From Lachnospiraceae bacterium (GTDB lineage Bacteria; Bacillota_A; Clostridia; Lachnospirales; Lachnospiraceae): 40,692 bases of DNA. Below the pieces are notes generated by a model. That model made no database searches. It saw only the letters and a program-made list of their open reading frames with translations, and was not told where the DNA came from. The stretch is taken from the NCBI GenBank assembly GCA_024684065.1, contig JAIKXO010000129.1:1-40692 (forward strand), written 5' to 3'. The position numbers and the translations under genes are program-made. Shown here piece after piece: positions 8,145-14,903 of the stretch (the first letter of the stretch is position 1; every line of letters begins with the position of its first letter).

Positions 8145-9755
8145 CTACCCCCACTCCTCATTAAGCCAGTTTCTCAAAAGCTGGGCCGCTGCATCGGGAT
8201 TGTCATCCACGAATTTCTCGACCATAAGCCTTACCTCTGACTTGGTTTCAAGCTCTATATCCTGGGCAGCCATGTTTTCCTGCGTGGTTTCGAGCATATC
8301 CTCCACGGAAAGCTCTTCTTCCTCTTCCACCTCTTCCTTCTCTCTTCTCAGGCTCGAGAATACTACAAAGCCTAAAAGAGCCAGAATAAGAACTATAAGC
8401 ACTATCTGTGCAATATCCGCCGCATCTATCCCAAGTCCCTCATCATCCTGGAAGATGGGCACATCATAAGCTATTATAGATATATTGGCAGCTGGTATGC
8501 CTGTAGCATTGGCTACCAGGGTGATCATTTCCTCTTCAACATTCTTTTTAACATTCTCGGAATTCTCGGCCTTGAATTCATCAAAGGTTATCCCGTCCAA
8601 AAGTCCCTGGTTCTTAAGCTCCTTCTCCTTGTAGATCACATAATTCGAAGCCGTGACAGCTATCGAAGAGCTTCCGTAATCGATCACGCCCGGAGGGGTT
8701 ACGGTGTCACGTATCCTCTCACTGGGAAGATAGTCACTGGACTCCTCTCCTACAGAATAACTTGAGTTAGTACCGTCCTCTATTACGTACGTATTCTCCT
8801 CCGTGTTGGTATCAGTCCCGGGGATCCCGCTTATGGCCCCGAGTCCTTCAGCCTCATAGGAATCGGTATGGGAAAGGACGTTCGTGCCGTTCTCGTCGGC
8901 CTGTGTATAATTATGGGAGGTTTCCTTCGTGGATGAGAAATCCATGTGAAGATTTGTGGCCACCTTCACGTCCTGGTAAAGGTTGGTCCCAAGCAGGACC
9001 TGTGTCACCTCCTGCTTGACCAGCCGCTCAGCCTCGTTTTTAAGCTGTATCTGGGTCGTGGCCTGAAGGGAATCATCGGGATTGGCGGCATCCGCACCCG
9101 AAAACAGCAGGTTCCCGTTTGAATCTATTATCGTGACATTCTCTGTTGTTTTATTGCCAAGAGCGGTAGCTATATTCTTTGCGAAATTCTCCGCAACTCC
9201 TTTACCGAGCTCTTCGTTTAACTCAAGCCATACGCTTGCGTAGGATTCCTCCTTCTCCGCAAGCAGCGTTCCGTCATTGGTCGGGATGGAAAGAGTAACA
9301 TGAGCGCTTGTAACGGCCGGCACCGACTTCATTATGTCTTCAAGCTGGCGTTCTCTGTACAGCTTGTAGGTCTTTTCCTTATCGGATTCGGTAGTCGAAA
9401 ATCCACCGGCCAGGGCATCCGAAAGTGAGTAGCTGTCAGCCGGGATCCCGTTCGCTCCCAAAAGGAGGGTCGCCGTGGAAAGGCTCTCCTTAAGTACCGA
9501 GATGATCAGCCCGTCATCTGTCACCTGGTACTCTATGCCCTCTCCTGACAGAAGGTCTATGATCTCCGAAGCCTCTTTCGTGGATTCACAGGTAACAAGG
9601 GTAACATATTCCGGCCTCGTCAGGACCGTCGCAAGAATGGCCAGGGCAAGAATAACACCTGCTGTCGTACTGATTATTATCGTTTTCTGTTTGGAAGTGA
9701 ATTTATTCCACCATGCCAAAAGGCGCTGCGGTATCTCTCTTAATCTGTCAGCCAT
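8145..9755 (-). CDS. fliF: Flagellar MS-ring protein FliF
   Basis: A 536-residue protein. The first membrane helix is about residues 25-45 (KTIIISTTAGVILALAILAT), followed by the ring-building YscJ/FliF domains (about 50-240), a low-complexity periplasmic loop (about 270-330), a second membrane helix near 440-463 (IAQIVLIVLILALLGFVVFS), and the acidic cytoplasmic tail ending AAAQLLRNWLNEEW, which is the FliG-binding helix. It forms the MS-ring in the cytoplasmic membrane, around which export gate and rotor assemble. The start was set at the ATG at 9753-9755, 7 bases after GAAAGGAG. A TTG two codons upstream would sit too close to that site. Confidence 0.96.
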   Translation of the reverse strand: MADRLREIPQRLLAWWNKFTSKQKTIIISTTAGVILALAILATVLTRPEYVTLVTCESTKEASEIIDLLSGEGIEYQVTDDGLIISVLKESLSTATLLLGANGIPADSYSLSDALAGGFSTTESDKEKTYKLYRERQLEDIMKSVPAVTSAHVTLSIPTNDGTLLAEKEESYASVWLELNEELGKGVAENFAKNIATALGNKTTENVTIIDSNGNLLFSGADAANPDDSLQATTQIQLKNEAERLVKQEVTQVLLGTNLYQDVKVATNLHMDFSSTKETSHNYTQADENGTNVLSHTDSYEAEGLGAISGIPGTDTNTEENTYVIEDGTNSSYSVGEESSDYLPSERIRDTVTPPGVIDYGSSSIAVTASNYVIYKEKELKNQGLLDGITFDEFKAENSENVKKNVEEEMITLVANATGIPAANISIIAYDVPIFQDDEGLGIDAADIAQIVLIVLILALLGFVVFSSLRREKEEVEEEEELSVEDMLETTQENMAAQDIELETKSEVRLMVEKFVDDNPDAAAQLLRNWLNEEWG

Positions 9756-9821
9756 CGTCAAGCTCCTTTCCCGGGTCTTTCCCTGAGGGCCCGGAGGGTC
9801 TTTAAACCTTTACAAATAAAA

Positions 9822-10136
9822 TCATACCTGGATCTGCATGAGCTCCCTGTATGCCTCTATGAACCTGTCGCGCAACGCGACGGTATAGCTTAACGCCGTC
9901 GAGGCCTTTGCGGCAGCGATAGCGAGATCATGGGTGTTCTCGGAGATCCCCATCGCAAACTTGATCTTTTCCTCGTCGGAATCGTGCAGAAGGGCATTTG
10001 TTTCCCTGATATTGCTTATCGCGGAATCAAGGAAGGACGAAAATCCCTCGTCGGTGACCGGCTTGGCCGTTGAAGCCCCTGCCGCGGCCCTTGCTATCGA
10101 TTCGGATCCCGTACTTCTTATATTAGATAATTCCAT
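9822..10136 (-). CDS. fliE: Flagellar hook-basal body protein FliE
   Basis: A 104-residue protein that matches FliE in length. The C-terminal half is the conserved FliE core: ENTHDLAIAAAKASTALSYT, then VALRDRFIEAYRELMQIQV, the family's invariant last helix. FliE links the MS-ring to the proximal rod and is an early export substrate. It lies between flgC and fliF as in Bacillus. GGGAGG sits about 8 bases before the ATG. Confidence 0.95.
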   Translation of the reverse strand: MELSNIRSTGSESIARAAAGASTAKPVTDEGFSSFLDSAISNIRETNALLHDSDEEKIKFAMGISENTHDLAIAAAKASTALSYTVALRDRFIEAYRELMQIQV

Positions 10137-10169
10137 AGCTTATCCTCCCTGCGTTAAGGACTGACAAAA

Positions 10170-10619
10170 TCAGCCTCTTCCTATTGACAGCCCGGTAGTC
10201 GCCATATTCTTTGACGCATTGAAGGCAGTGGCATTTGCCTGATATGCACGGGTAGCGTCTATAAGGTTGGTCATCTCGGTAACTATGTTCACGTTAGGAT
10301 ACCATACATACCCGTCCTCATCCGCATCCGGATGGGCCGGGTCGTAAACCCTCTTCATGGGCTCCTTCTGGTCCTCGTAGACTCCGCTGACCTTAACGCC
10401 GTCGCCTATGTCCATCCCGCGGGTCTTTCTGAAGATGGTCCCGAAGCTTGTGGGATCCGTGGTCTTTTCCGTAAACCTGACAACCTTTCTTACATAAGGC
10501 GTTCCGTCCTCTGTACGGGTCGTATTCGCATTCGCAACATTCTGCGAGATAATATCCATTCTGTAGCGCTCGGCGGTAAGTCCCGAGGCATTTACTCCAA
10601 AGGTTTTAAAAATGCTCAT
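10170..10619 (-). CDS. flgC: Flagellar basal-body rod protein FlgC
   Basis: A 149-residue proximal-rod subunit with the N-terminal NASGLTAERYRMDIISQNVANANTTRT motif of the rod family in two blocks, a central GDGVKVSGVYEDQKEPMKRVYDP segment (with NVNIVTEMTNLIDATRAY following) diagnostic of FlgC, and a C-terminal helix ending NMATTGLSIGRG. It is exported and polymerises with FlgB, FlgF and FlgG to form the rod. AGAGGAGG is well placed before the ATG. Unusually, 233 bases separate it from flgB, whereas these genes normally nearly touch. Confidence 0.96.
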   Translation of the reverse strand: MSIFKTFGVNASGLTAERYRMDIISQNVANANTTRTEDGTPYVRKVVRFTEKTTDPTSFGTIFRKTRGMDIGDGVKVSGVYEDQKEPMKRVYDPAHPDADEDGYVWYPNVNIVTEMTNLIDATRAYQANATAFNASKNMATTGLSIGRG

Positions 10620-10729
10620 AAACTGCCTCCTCTATTGAAAGGGGGTTTTGCCCCTGAAATATCTGACATATCCTCTTCAGAATCGTGGGCTCCCTTCAAA
10701 GCTTTAGTCATGAAAAAACCGATTTTCAT
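10616..10729 (-). CDS. Possible 37-residue ORF in the flgB-flgC spacer, probably repeat-derived
   Basis: An open frame begins MKIGFFMTKALKGAHDSEED and ends with a TGA that overlaps the flgC ATG (ATGA arrangement). The only ribosome-site candidate is GGGAA 6-7 bases upstream. The stretch around its start shares the core GGAAACGCTGAT followed by AAA with palindromic repeats near 28553 and 28748, so the frame may be a chance product of a dispersed intergenic element. I see no recognisable domain. Low confidence as a gene. Confidence 0.2.
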   Translation of the reverse strand: MKIGFFMTKALKGAHDSEEDMSDISGAKPPFNRGGSL

Positions 10730-10852
10730 CAGCGTTTCCCATGAATCTTTTTGAAAACAACAACCGGACGGTTACATCCCAATCGGGCCGGCAGGCTCAG
10801 TGCGCCTTTACATCCAACCGGCAGCGGATGCATTTTGCTGTCAATTCCCGGT

Positions 10853-11254
10853 CTACTTTCCGAGCACCGCCCTGATATTTGTAAAATCTTCATTTATGCT
10901 CTGCACAAGAGCGTTATACTTGATCTGGTTTGAAGCCAGCTCAACATTCTCAGTATCGATATCCACGTTGTTCCGATCCAGGCGATATGAATATCCTGAG
11001 TAATCCGAATAAGTTCTGGGGTTTATTCTAGACAGGCCGCGATCGTTAAGGCTGTTGACCTTATCGTCCAAAGACACGTACTTACTGGCCTTGAGAGCAT
11101 GCTTAAGCTCCGCCTCAAAGGAGACATCCTGCCGTTTATAGCCCGGAGTATCCACATTGGCGATATTGTGGGCGATCGCCTGGTTCCTCATCCATGCGCC
11201 GTCCGCGGCCTTTTCAAGCACGTTTACATAATTATACACATCAGAATTAATCAT
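10853..11254 (-). CDS. flgB: Flagellar basal-body rod protein FlgB
   Basis: A 133-residue rod protein and the first gene of the flagellar operon. It has the family N-terminus (WMRNQAIAHNIANVDTPGYKRQDVSFEAEL) in consecutive blocks, a central NNVDIDTENVELASNQIKYN segment that is diagnostic of FlgB, and the C-terminal helix YNALVQSINEDFTNIRAVL. It forms the most proximal rod ring. AGGAGGGTGGGG precedes the ATG, and a sigma-A-like promoter lies 32-61 bases upstream of the start codon. The gene upstream, codY, ends with its own terminator, so this is the true start of the flagellar transcription unit. Confidence 0.96.
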   Translation of the reverse strand: MINSDVYNYVNVLEKAADGAWMRNQAIAHNIANVDTPGYKRQDVSFEAELKHALKASKYVSLDDKVNSLNDRGLSRINPRTYSDYSGYSYRLDRNNVDIDTENVELASNQIKYNALVQSINEDFTNIRAVLGK

Positions 11255-11285
11255 TTTACCCCACCCTCCTTTCCATTATAATAAA

Positions 11286-11315
11286 ATTATATTAAAAAAC
11301 AAGGTAATTTAACAA
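11286..11315 (-). promoter_or_regulatory. Promoter of the flagellar operon (flgB)
   Basis: On the minus strand TTGTTA (11310-11315), an 18-base spacer and TATAAT (11286-11291) form a plausible sigma-A promoter, giving a leader of roughly 25 bases before the flgB ATG at 11254. A second TATAAT (11275-11280) closer to the gene would start transcription inside the ribosome site and is less likely. The region is very AT-rich, so the -35 assignment is tentative. No sigma-D-type TAAA/GCCGATAA motif was noticed. Confidence 0.6.
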
Positions 11316-11319
11316 AATT
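11305..11319 (-). promoter_or_regulatory. Possible CodY box over the flgB -35 region
   Basis: On the minus strand AATTTTGTTAAATTA matches the known CodY consensus AATTTTCWGAAAATT at 11 of 15 positions and overlaps the -35 hexamer of the flagellar promoter. CodY represses the fla/che operon in B. subtilis, and codY is the adjacent upstream gene here. The site lies in AT-rich DNA where such matches arise by chance, so it is a suggestion only. Confidence 0.35.
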
Positions 11320-11321
11320 CT

Positions 11322-11360
11322 AAAAAAAGAACGGATTCTGCCCATAGATCAAAATCCGTT
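11322..11360 (-). terminator. Rho-independent terminator of codY
   Basis: On the minus strand AACGGATT (11353-11360) pairs with AATCCGTT (11330-11337) across a 15-base loop, followed by C and a run of seven T. It lies about 80 bases after the codY stop and upstream of the flgB promoter, so it insulates codY from the flagellar operon. Confidence 0.8.
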
Positions 11361-11438
11361 TCCTGTCACTTATAAATCCGTTCATAAGCGTAAGTTATGT
11401 AAGCCGGAAGAAACAGCCTGCATAACTCATATATTTAT

Positions 11439-12209
11439 TTATGTCTTTAATTCATCAAACACCACCGGATTCAGCACCTTTATGTAGGTTCCCTTCATCC
11501 CGGAGGATTTGGACTCTATGACACCCGCGCTTTCAAGCTTCCTCAGGGCGTTGACGATAACCGACCTCGTAATGCCTGCCTTGTCAGCGATCCGGCTTGC
11601 CACAAGAACCCCCTCCATCCCCTGGAGCTCTTCGAAAATGTGGCGTATCGCCTCGGATTCGGTGGCGCTCATAGTAGAAAGCGCGGCTCTTACATCCCTC
11701 ACCCTTCGCATTTCCTCGGCATTCTCATCCGTCACGGCCCTTATCATCTCAAGCCCGACCACTGCGGCGCCATATTCACACAATATTATATCGTCAATTC
11801 CGTACTCATTATTTATATCATTTTTATAAAAAAATAATGTACCGAGCCTCTCTCCGGCAATATCTATCGGCGTAATGAGCACGCTGTTGTTATCAGACTC
11901 GTTCTGGGCAAATCCAAGCGTCAGGAGTTTCACATTCTCCTTCGTTGAAAGGATCCCGAGAAGCCTCCTGTTAAGGCTCTCGTCAATAAACTCCCCGACC
12001 TTGTTCTTAAGAGGTTCCTCAATCCTCTCAATATCCCTCCGAAAGCCGGTGCCTAAAAGCTTACCCTTCTTGCTTATAACAAGAACGTTGGAATCAAGTA
12101 TGTCCCTTAAGACCTCACAGACATCGTTAAAAATAAACTTGCTGGAATCATTGTTATGCAGAAGCCTGTTAAGCATTCTGGTTTTATCAAGTAATTGCAA
12201 ACTGCTCAT
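11439..12209 (-). CDS. codY: GTP- and branched-chain-amino-acid-sensing transcriptional repressor CodY
   Basis: A 256-residue protein that aligns end to end with CodY: N-terminal LLDKTRMLNRLL, a GAF ligand-binding domain (about 5-160; VLRDILDSNVLVISKKGKLL and ITPIDIAGERLGTLF), and a winged helix-turn-helix whose recognition region ASRIADKAGITRSVIVNALR, then KLESAGVIESKSSGMKGTYI, is nearly invariant in the family. It senses isoleucine/leucine/valine, and GTP in bacilli, and represses nutrient-scavenging and often motility genes. It lies between topA and flgB, a conserved Firmicutes order, but clpQ, clpY, xerC and trmFO, present in Bacillus, are absent here. No Shine-Dalgarno site precedes the ATG, and the best promoter candidate would give an almost leaderless mRNA. 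Confidence 0.97.
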   Translation of the reverse strand: MSSLQLLDKTRMLNRLLHNNDSSKFIFNDVCEVLRDILDSNVLVISKKGKLLGTGFRRDIERIEEPLKNKVGEFIDESLNRRLLGILSTKENVKLLTLGFAQNESDNNSVLITPIDIAGERLGTLFFYKNDINNEYGIDDIILCEYGAAVVGLEMIRAVTDENAEEMRRVRDVRAALSTMSATESEAIRHIFEELQGMEGVLVASRIADKAGITRSVIVNALRKLESAGVIESKSSGMKGTYIKVLNPVVFDELKT

Positions 12210-12215
12210 ATTACT

Positions 12216-12244
12216 ATTCTATCTTAAATTTTTTAAAAAATCAA
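12216..12244 (-). promoter_or_regulatory. Candidate codY promoter, possibly giving a leaderless mRNA
   Basis: On the minus strand TTGATT (12239-12244), a 17-base spacer and TAGAAT (12216-12221) lie so close that transcription would begin at or next to the codY ATG at 12209. The spacer holds the palindromic GATTTTTTAAAAAAT (12228-12242), which matches the CodY consensus at 11 of 15 bases and could be an autoregulatory site. Alternatively codY is read through from topA, whose stop is 85 bases upstream, and this is chance in AT-rich DNA. Confidence 0.4.
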
Positions 12245-12294
12245 TCCGAATTCAGTTATTTTTGCAAATTGTCTGACATTTTATGCCAGGGCCG

Positions 12295-14361
12295 TCAGCC
12301 CTGCACCTTCTCCACAACCGCACCGCATTCTCCGTTCAGGCACATAAGCTTGTTCCCCTTGTCAACCATAAGGCCGCCGCATTTGGGGCATCTCGTGTCG
12401 GAGGGACGCTGCCAGGACATGAAATCGCATTCCGGATAGTTCTCGCAGCCATAGAATCTCCTGCCCTTTTTCGTTTTGCGTATTACAATATCCTTACCGC
12501 ACTTGGGGCATTCTATACCGATCTTTTCAAGGTAGGGCCTGGTGTTGCGGCACTCCGGAAATCCGGGACATGCCAAAAACTTCCCGTGAGGACCGTATTT
12601 TATAACCATCTTTCTTCCGCATTCCTCACAGACCACATCGCTCTCTTCATCCCTGACCTCGACATGCTCAAGCTCCTTTTCGGCAACCTTTACGGCCTCG
12701 TCCAGATCGGGATAGAAATTGGAAACGATGCTTCTCCAGTCTACCGTCCCCTCCTCGACATTATCTAAAAGGATCTCCATGTTTGCGGTAAAATCCTTGT
12801 CAACTATGCTCCCGAAGGATCCCATCATTATCTTATTGACCGCCTCTCCGAGCTCGGTCACGAATATATTCCTGTCCTCCTTGGCTATATAATGCCTTGC
12901 AAGAAGGGTCGTTATAGTAGGCGCATAGGTACTCGGCCTTCCTATCCCAAGCTCCTCAAGCGTCTTTACAAGCGAAGCCTCGGTGAAATGAGGCGGTGCC
13001 TGGGTGAAATGCTGTTTTTCGTCAAAGCTCTCAAATTTCAGGACGCTTTTCGTGGAAAGCTCGTTAAGCAGGACATTGCCGTCGCTCTTTTCATCCTCTT
13101 CCTCGGTATAAACACTCATAAATCCGTTAAAGGAAAGCTTTGAAGCCGAAACCGAGAACTTATGCTTCCCTGCTTCTATCTTCACCTGTACGGTATCATA
13201 CACGGCAGAGCTCATACGGCTCGCGGTGAACCTTTTCCAGATCAGGGTATAGAGCCTTAACTGGTCTCTTGAAAGCGAGTCCTTCACCGAAGACGGAAGC
13301 CTTTTTATATCTGTCGGCCTTATGGCTTCATGGGCATCCTGGATCTTCTTTGTCTCCTTCCCTGACTGGGGTTTATTGTCGGAAACATATTTCTCCCCGT
13401 ACTGATCCAAAATATAAGCGGCGGCGCTCTTCTCCGCTTCATCCGCGACACGGGTGGAATCTGTCCTTAAATAGGTGATAAGGCCCACCGTGCCTTCACC
13501 CTTGATATCTACGCCTTCATACAGCTGCTGAGCCACCCTCATGGCCTTCTGTGTTGAGAAATTCAGGGTCTTGCTGGCTTCCTGCTGGAGAGTCGACGTC
13601 GTAAACGCAAGAGGAGGCTTCTTTTTCCTCTCCCCTTTCTTTACGTCAGTGACCTTATAATCGGCTCCTTCAAGAGCCTTTTCTATCTTTTCGAGCTCTT
13701 CCTTTGAGCTTATCTGCTCCCCCGCATAATGGGCTATGAGCGGCTTTTTTTCTCCCTTCACCTTAAACAGGGCATCCAGGGTCCAGTATTCCTCGGGAAT
13801 AAAAGCATCTATCTCAGCCTCCCTGTCACAGATAAGCCTTAGCGCCACGGACTGTACCCTTCCCGCGCTCAGGCCTCTTTTAACCTTTGCCCATAAAAGC
13901 GGCGAAATACGATATCCCACCATCCTGTCAAGCATCCTTCTGGCCTGCTGGGCATCCACAAGATTGATATCTATGTCTCTGGCGTTCTTTAACGATTCCT
14001 TTACCGCGTTCTTTGTTATCTCATTAAAGGTTATCCTCTTTACCTTTTTATCATTCTCTTCAAGATTCAGGGCTTTCAGGAGATGCCAGGAGATCGCCTC
14101 GCCCTCTCTGTCCGGGTCTGTCGCCAGATATATCTTATCTGCCTTTTTCGCTGCCTTTCTTAAGGAAGCAAGCAGCTCTCCCTTTCCCCTTATAGTGATA
14201 TACTTAGGCTCATAATTATTCTCCACATCGATCCCGAGCTGGCTCTTGGGAAGGTCTCTTACATGACCGTTGCTCGCCATCACCTCGTAATTTGAGCCCA
14301 AAAACTTCTTTATAGTCTTGACCTTTGCGGGCGACTCGACTATTACCAGATTCTTTGCCAT
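12295..14361 (-). CDS. topA: DNA topoisomerase I
   Basis: A 688-residue type IA topoisomerase that relaxes negative supercoils. The N-terminal TOPRIM domain starts VIVESPAKVKTIKKFLG and holds the metal-binding TDPDREGE (residues 81-88). The catalytic tyrosine is Y297 in GLITYLRTDSTR. Three C-terminal zinc ribbons are visible: CEECGRKM...CPGFPEC, CPKCGKDI...CENYPEC and CPKCGGLM...CLNGEC. Length and domain content are normal for Clostridia. AAAAGGAG lies about 7 bases before the ATG, and a clear promoter is upstream. In Bacillus topA is adjacent to dprA; here two opposite-strand genes lie between them. Confidence 0.98.
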   Translation of the reverse strand: MAKNLVIVESPAKVKTIKKFLGSNYEVMASNGHVRDLPKSQLGIDVENNYEPKYITIRGKGELLASLRKAAKKADKIYLATDPDREGEAISWHLLKALNLEENDKKVKRITFNEITKNAVKESLKNARDIDINLVDAQQARRMLDRMVGYRISPLLWAKVKRGLSAGRVQSVALRLICDREAEIDAFIPEEYWTLDALFKVKGEKKPLIAHYAGEQISSKEELEKIEKALEGADYKVTDVKKGERKKKPPLAFTTSTLQQEASKTLNFSTQKAMRVAQQLYEGVDIKGEGTVGLITYLRTDSTRVADEAEKSAAAYILDQYGEKYVSDNKPQSGKETKKIQDAHEAIRPTDIKRLPSSVKDSLSRDQLRLYTLIWKRFTASRMSSAVYDTVQVKIEAGKHKFSVSASKLSFNGFMSVYTEEEDEKSDGNVLLNELSTKSVLKFESFDEKQHFTQAPPHFTEASLVKTLEELGIGRPSTYAPTITTLLARHYIAKEDRNIFVTELGEAVNKIMMGSFGSIVDKDFTANMEILLDNVEEGTVDWRSIVSNFYPDLDEAVKVAEKELEHVEVRDEESDVVCEECGRKMVIKYGPHGKFLACPGFPECRNTRPYLEKIGIECPKCGKDIVIRKTKKGRRFYGCENYPECDFMSWQRPSDTRCPKCGGLMVDKGNKLMCLNGECGAVVEKVQG

Positions 14362-14431
14362 AAAAAACTCCTTTTGCTGCTTAAACGATTATCGACCGGA
14401 TAAATATTATTCATCTGAAACCGTATAACGC

Positions 14432-14461
14432 ACTATACACCAAACCCATTGCGCAAGTCAA
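14432..14461 (-). promoter_or_regulatory. topA promoter
   Basis: On the minus strand TTGACT (14456-14461), an 18-base spacer and TATAGT (14432-14437) form a good sigma-A promoter about 70 bases before the topA ATG. The -10 lies in a small inverted repeat (GTATAACGCACTATAC on the plus strand), which could be a site sensitive to supercoiling or a regulator. Confidence 0.7.
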
Positions 14462-14578
14462 GGACAGCCGTAAAAAAACACGGATCCGATGGATTCAGCT
14501 GAAAATCTAATTTATCAAACCGGGACGGACCGAAAAAATGCAGTGTCCGGGCGCTTTTACGCGCTGTATTACTGTTAT

Positions 14579-14858
14579 CGGATTTTTTTATACCGATCAT
14601 ATCAGTATAAAAATCCGCACAATCTGTGGTTTTCGTGTATAATAAGCCGGACGGGATGCCTGTGGCCCGATCCGGAAAGAGTTTTTAAGCAAACTCATTA
14701 TTGCCGGAATCATCAGAAGATATTGGCATCCTTCAGGGTTTCATATATGAACCTCTGGGTGGATGCATGTTTTCGGACCCACCGGGTTTAATATATCAGA
14801 CCCGGTGCTGAATATAATATGATATCAGGGTTAGAAGCCTGAACCCAGGCCTGATATC
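14579..14858. repeat. Series of inverted repeats in the spacer upstream of the capA-like gene
   Basis: The 542-base spacer 14362-14903 holds no convincing gene but at least four hairpins. They are CGGATTTTT.../...AAAAATCCG (14579-14617, stem extended by TATAC/GTATA); CCGGACGGG paired with CCCGATCCGG (14647-14675) and followed a few bases later by five T; CACCGGGT/ACCCGGTG (14780-14807); and GATATCAGG/CCTGATATC (14821-14858). A TATAAT at 14638-14643 lacks a good -35. The second hairpin plus T-run could be a plus-strand attenuator ahead of the CapA-type gene. The 14694-14709 segment carries the CTCATTATTGCCGGAA motif seen in other spacers. Confidence 0.6.
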
Positions 14859-14903
14859 ACTTTTGACCCTCACATCATAACATCCCTGAAAGAGAGCGGA
14901 AAA

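Noticed and set aside
12288..12304. Possible topA terminator (CAGGGC/GCCCTG hairpin over the stop codon)
   Set aside because: It overlaps the stop codon and is not followed by a T-run, so there is no real support for termination.
14489..14791. 100-codon open frame in the topA-capA spacer
   Set aside because: No ribosome site, no recognisable protein features, and it spans several RNA hairpins; most likely chance.
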